DNA from: Azolla caroliniana
Lineage: Eukaryota; Polypodiophyta
Length of the DNA stretch: 64,000 nucleotides
Direction of reading: 5' to 3'
Assembly (NCBI GenBank): GCA_043228905.1
Contig: JBHGNT010000010.1
Coordinates: forward strand, 3,534,001-3,598,000
Every line of letters starts with the position of its first letter. The first letter of the stretch is position 1. The notes below the pieces were generated by a model. The model was not told the DNA's origin. It was given only the letters and a program-made list of their open reading frames with translations, and did no database searches. Positions 60,954 through 64,000 of the stretch are shown one piece after another. The position numbers were made by a program, and so were the translations under genes.

Positions 60954-63053
60954 TTATGCTGACATAGAGCTCTCTGAGGATAACAGCCAAGCCTTAACAT
61001 CCTTGTTGCTTGCATTTAGGCGTCCAAATTTGCTTTCTCCAAAAGGTGCATTCATGCCTTGGAGAAGCTTCAAAATGAAGGTCTTCATCACATGAGAAGA
61101 GTCACCATCATCATCATGGGGGGCAACGAGAATACCCATACCAACTTCAATACTTAATGAAGAAGGAAGCTCCCCATCCTTCAACGCATCTCTTAAGCTA
61201 CTAATCCACCCACTTAAAGCTGCTCTTGCAGCACCAAATGATAACAACCTCAGCTTAAGTCTCCATTCTACAGTTGATCTATTCTGTAAATTTGGATAAA
61301 CTCCAAAAGATATAGCAATGGCTAACAATTCCCGAGCATAGCTATCAACCAATCCTTCTCTCGCATAACATAAATCTATCAATAAGTTACAGAAAGGCCT
61401 CCGGCAATCCTCTGAAGCCCCATTCAACATGGCTCGAATATCTTCTCTCATTTCTTCTATACTTAGCTCTTCTTTGGATAGGTTCTCAATCACCGTCTTT
61501 AGTTTAGGATATATTACACCAATCCTCTCAATGAGAGGCAATATCTCCTCTCCTTGTGCCTTCTGACACTGGACAAGGGCGTTAAGCATCACTCCCGCCA
61601 ACATATGGTCCATCGGCATACCTGTCTTTTTCACTTCATCAAATAACTCCACAACAAGCTTGAATTCCTTCTTTTTAGCATACCCTTGTATAAGACCCAT
61701 GTAAACAGGCAAATCTATCACTCGGCCCCGACTAACCATTTCCTTTGTTATCCTTCTAGCCTCTTCGACTTTCCCACCTTTCACATACATATCCACCAGA
61801 GTCCTCCATGTCCAATCATCAGGTCGACATCGTTTAGAATTTAAAAGCTCTTTGTATATTTTCTCTCCTTCATCTACCTTTCCTAGCTGTGCACATAGGC
61901 TAAGCAGTGAATTGTATACCACCGAGTCAACTACCCATCCTTCTTCGTTCATCCTCTCATATAGCTCGAATGCTTCACTACTATGCTTGCTCTTTGCAAA
62001 ACTCTTGAACATTAGGCTAAGTGTTACCGGAGAGGGTTTCAATCCAAACCCCAGCATATCATTGAAGACTCGTAAGGCTTGCATAGACCTACCTGCATTT
62101 CCAAGCAACGAGATTAAGGAATTGAAAGTGACCACATTTGGAACTATTCCTTCCTCTTGCATTTTCTTATAGACTTCCCACATCTGATCATAATCCTTTT
62201 GCAAACCATGCAATTTCATGATTTGAGAGTAGACTACTGAATCCCATGGTTGAATTTGCCGCTGCATTTCAGAGCACAGTTCTTCGGCTTCACGAATTCT
62301 ACCAGATTTCACATGTACATCGATAACAGAAGCAAAAGTAACGGAATCGGGTACACAACCCACATCTCGCATCTGAGAAAACCACTCTAGAGCTTCATCT
62401 GGCTTCTTGCATTGAATAGCAAAGCTAATAATAGTGGAATAAGTGATGTTGTTGAGTTCAATTCCGGATTCAACCATATCTTCTGCAATTTCTTTTCCAG
62501 TCTCCCATTTCCCTGCTTTTCTCAGTATTTTGAGCATGACATTGTAGACATATGCATTCAATTGAAATGACTTAGATCTGAGCCAATTGAAGAAGATCAA
62601 TGATCGGCGCCACCTTGTCTGAGCTTGAAGGATAGCAACCATATCCTTACAGGTGAGAAAGCCTACCTCATCATCAAGAACCTCGAGGTCAAGTTGGTCA
62701 GGATCGACAGTCTTTTCCAGGAGCATTAGGGTTTGGCGAACCGAAGGAGGAGGGGATTTCTTATTCGAGTTATTAGGGCTTTGAGAGTCGCGAGCTTTCC
62801 TGCGGCTCGGTGATGTCCAAGCATGAGAAGGAGGGGGGTTGTGAAGGAACTGTTTGGACAAAGGTTGGAGCTGATCGGCCAGATTGATCTTGACTGAGTT
62901 CTTCTTCTTCTGGAGAGGATTGATGGGTTTCTGAGAAGAAGGGATGGTGGATGGGGAAGGGGAAGGGGAAGGGGATGAAGTTGGAGGCGGTGGTGGAGAA
63001 GATGAAACAGAGGAAGAGAGGCATGAAGCTACTCCTCCTGTACTGGCTGCCAT
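60954..63053 (-). CDS. Plastid PPR-SMR protein, SOT1/PPR53-like
   Basis: This intronless gene of 699 residues begins MAASTGGVASC. Its Ser/Pro-rich N-terminus of about 60 residues looks like a chloroplast transit peptide. At least nine P-type PPR motifs follow from about residue 160 (GIELNNITYSTII, GIVPNVVTFNSLI). The C-terminal region (about 560-699) has RRPFCNLLIDLC, LSFGAARAALSGW and LNAPFGESK-like blocks, matching the end of the SOT1/PPR53 and SVR7/ATP4 family. Those proteins act on plastid RNA; SOT1 matures the 23S-4.5S rRNA precursor and SVR7/ATP4 supports ATP synthase mRNA translation. From memory the wording is nearer SOT1. The SMR signature residues look altered (see findings). The start codon lies at the edge of a hexanucleotide repeat; no other in-frame ATG is close. 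Confidence 0.9.
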   Translation of the reverse strand: MAASTGGVASCLSSSVSSSPPPPPTSSPSPSPSPSTIPSSQKPINPLQKKKNSVKINLADQLQPLSKQFLHNPPPSHAWTSPSRRKARDSQSPNNSNKKSPPPSVRQTLMLLEKTVDPDQLDLEVLDDEVGFLTCKDMVAILQAQTRWRRSLIFFNWLRSKSFQLNAYVYNVMLKILRKAGKWETGKEIAEDMVESGIELNNITYSTIISFAIQCKKPDEALEWFSQMRDVGCVPDSVTFASVIDVHVKSGRIREAEELCSEMQRQIQPWDSVVYSQIMKLHGLQKDYDQMWEVYKKMQEEGIVPNVVTFNSLISLLGNAGRSMQALRVFNDMLGFGLKPSPVTLSLMFKSFAKSKHSSEAFELYERMNEEGWVVDSVVYNSLLSLCAQLGKVDEGEKIYKELLNSKRCRPDDWTWRTLVDMYVKGGKVEEARRITKEMVSRGRVIDLPVYMGLIQGYAKKKEFKLVVELFDEVKKTGMPMDHMLAGVMLNALVQCQKAQGEEILPLIERIGVIYPKLKTVIENLSKEELSIEEMREDIRAMLNGASEDCRRPFCNLLIDLCYAREGLVDSYARELLAIAISFGVYPNLQNRSTVEWRLKLRLLSFGAARAALSGWISSLRDALKDGELPSSLSIEVGMGILVAPHDDDGDSSHVMKTFILKLLQGMNAPFGESKFGRLNASNKDVKAWLLSSESSMSA

Positions 63054-63086
63054 GGCTATGGCTATGGCTATGGCTATGGCTATGGC
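63054..63086. repeat. (ATAGCC)n repeat abutting the PPR-SMR start codon
   Basis: Five GGCTAT units (ATAGCC on the coding strand) and a partial sixth lie directly before the ATG. The start codon looks like a repeat unit in which ATA became ATG. The 6-bp period keeps frame. Confidence 0.95.
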
Positions 63087-63321
63087 AAAAGCTTGAAGAC
63101 TTTGCCTTATCTCCTACTGTGTGAGGCCATTTGTATGGCCTTCCCAACGTGTTCACACTTGTCCGGACAAACGAAGCCGGACACATTCGGGAAATATTTG
63201 GGTTTCTCAGGGAGTTTGTGTCGATGGGACGAAATGCTTGTGGGAAACAGAAGCTCCGGCCTGTTTTGTTGTGCTCTCTGTGAATGAAACCCTAACATCT
63301 CCCTGCGTCCTTCTACAGGAC

Positions 63322-63513
63322 ATGGACCGGAGCACAAACTGCTTACTAACACATATGTACGGAATGGAAGAGCTTCGTGTGGACAACACTGAATTGATCA
63401 TCACGAAGTGTAGATGTGAAGGTCCTACTCGAACTATGAGGGCGGAGAGGATATGCAAATCCCTTGGACATGGGTGCAACGAGATGGTGATAAGCAGATT
63501 TGAAATTGAATGA
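63322..63513 (+). CDS. Small unassigned ORF, 63 codons
   Basis: It starts MDRSTNCLLTHMYG and ends VISRFEIE, with a possible splice acceptor (CTACAG) just upstream. It could therefore be the last exon of a gene transcribed away from the PPR-SMR gene. The pattern of a short strand, a basic turn and RAERICKSLGHGCNEMVIS faintly resembles Alba-type nucleic-acid-binding proteins, but too few residues match to claim it. It may be a chance frame. Confidence 0.25.
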   Translation: MDRSTNCLLTHMYGMEELRVDNTELIITKCRCEGPTRTMRAERICKSLGHGCNEMVISRFEIE

Positions 63514-64000
63514 ACAAATTGAGTTGATGGAAAGAAATGGACGAGTGGGTGATTCTCAATTGAGGGATTGAGAGGAACTAGAGGGGTTTGTTGGCATGGA
63601 AACCATACTTCCCAAAAAAAAACATTGAGATCTTACTCCAAAGCCGCACGAATCATTTCTTGAACTTTGATAAGCACCATCAGTTCGCATCTTAAAGGCC
63701 ATTAATATCTCCATTATCCTTTTAACTTAATTCCCAGTTTTGTTTTATCATTTTAATTCACAACCTTTTAGGACAAGTATGAGCTAGTTATGTTACGAGC
63801 ATGACCATAAATTATCCCGTGGTAAGATTGTATCGTAGTATTCTATACATGTGGATAAAGTGTGAGGTTTAAACGAAAGTGTAAAGGGATGATTACTTTT
63901 AATCCTAGGAATTGAGACAATCCATAAGGGCGAAATGTGAACTTGCCTAGGGACTTTAGGTCTGGCTATAAATATGAGGCCTAGCTACCCTCATTTGACA
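63514..64000. other. Right-end spacer
   Basis: AT-rich DNA with no recognisable gene or repeat in this portion; the window ends here. Confidence 0.5.

Noticed and set aside
62773-63186. 137-codon minus-strand frame with a His-Ser run overlapping the PPR-SMR start
   Set aside because: It is a shadow frame over the hexanucleotide repeat and transit-peptide region of the real gene.
1-64000. CRISPR arrays, operons, phage or bacterial defence systems
   Set aside because: The window is a spliced plant nuclear region; the tandem repeats present lack the regular repeat-spacer structure.

Overview
The window is nuclear DNA of a land plant. It holds spliced genes with short GT-AG introns, plant-only families (callose synthase, ARABIDILLO, organellar PPR proteins), a chromodomain Ty3/gypsy retrotransposon, LINE remnants and many microsatellites in AT-rich spacer. 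The wording of the PLS-type PPR gene resembles non-seed vascular plants (fern or lycophyte). That lineage guess is an inference; the window alone does not settle it.

Layout. Positions 1-9.56 kb are gene-poor repeat debris: a 193-bp direct repeat pair, an 87-bp tandem duplication, and two decayed minus-strand LINE reverse-transcriptase fragments. A complete but coding-defective chromovirus occupies 9570-15311 (minus strand). It has two LTRs of about 448 bp and a perfect 5-bp target duplication (ATAAG). Positions 15.3-17.7 kb show no gene. A many-exon callose synthase (CALS5/GSL2-like, minus) spans 17707-30055. Positions 30-37 kb are spacer and promoter DNA rich in simple repeats. An ARABIDILLO F-box/armadillo gene (plus) spans 36985-46698 and contains a 5.56-kb intron. 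Positions 46.7-50.2 kb show no gene. Mitochondrial cytochrome c1 (plus, 7 exons) spans 50213-53736. A two-exon PLS-class PPR gene (plus) spans 55915-58887. A single-exon plastid PPR-SMR gene (SOT1/PPR53-like, minus) spans 60954-63053. The right end holds one small unassigned ORF.

The genes do not form a cluster with a shared pathway; this looks like an ordinary chromosomal neighbourhood. The exon joins I worked out give 924 codons for ARABIDILLO, 314 for cytochrome c1 and 729 for the PLS PPR gene, all in frame.

The most interesting signal is in the retrotransposon LTRs. Each LTR carries an uninterrupted 53-bp array of alternating TTC/GAA units in 5-bp register, which is a long heat-shock element. 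It lies just upstream of a good TATA box on the transcribed strand. This is the architecture known from the heat-activated copia element ONSEN, here in a Ty3 chromovirus. Second in interest is the PLS PPR gene, whose only intron is bounded by tandem duplications that copied its splice donor (100-bp unit) and its acceptor region (about 70-bp units).
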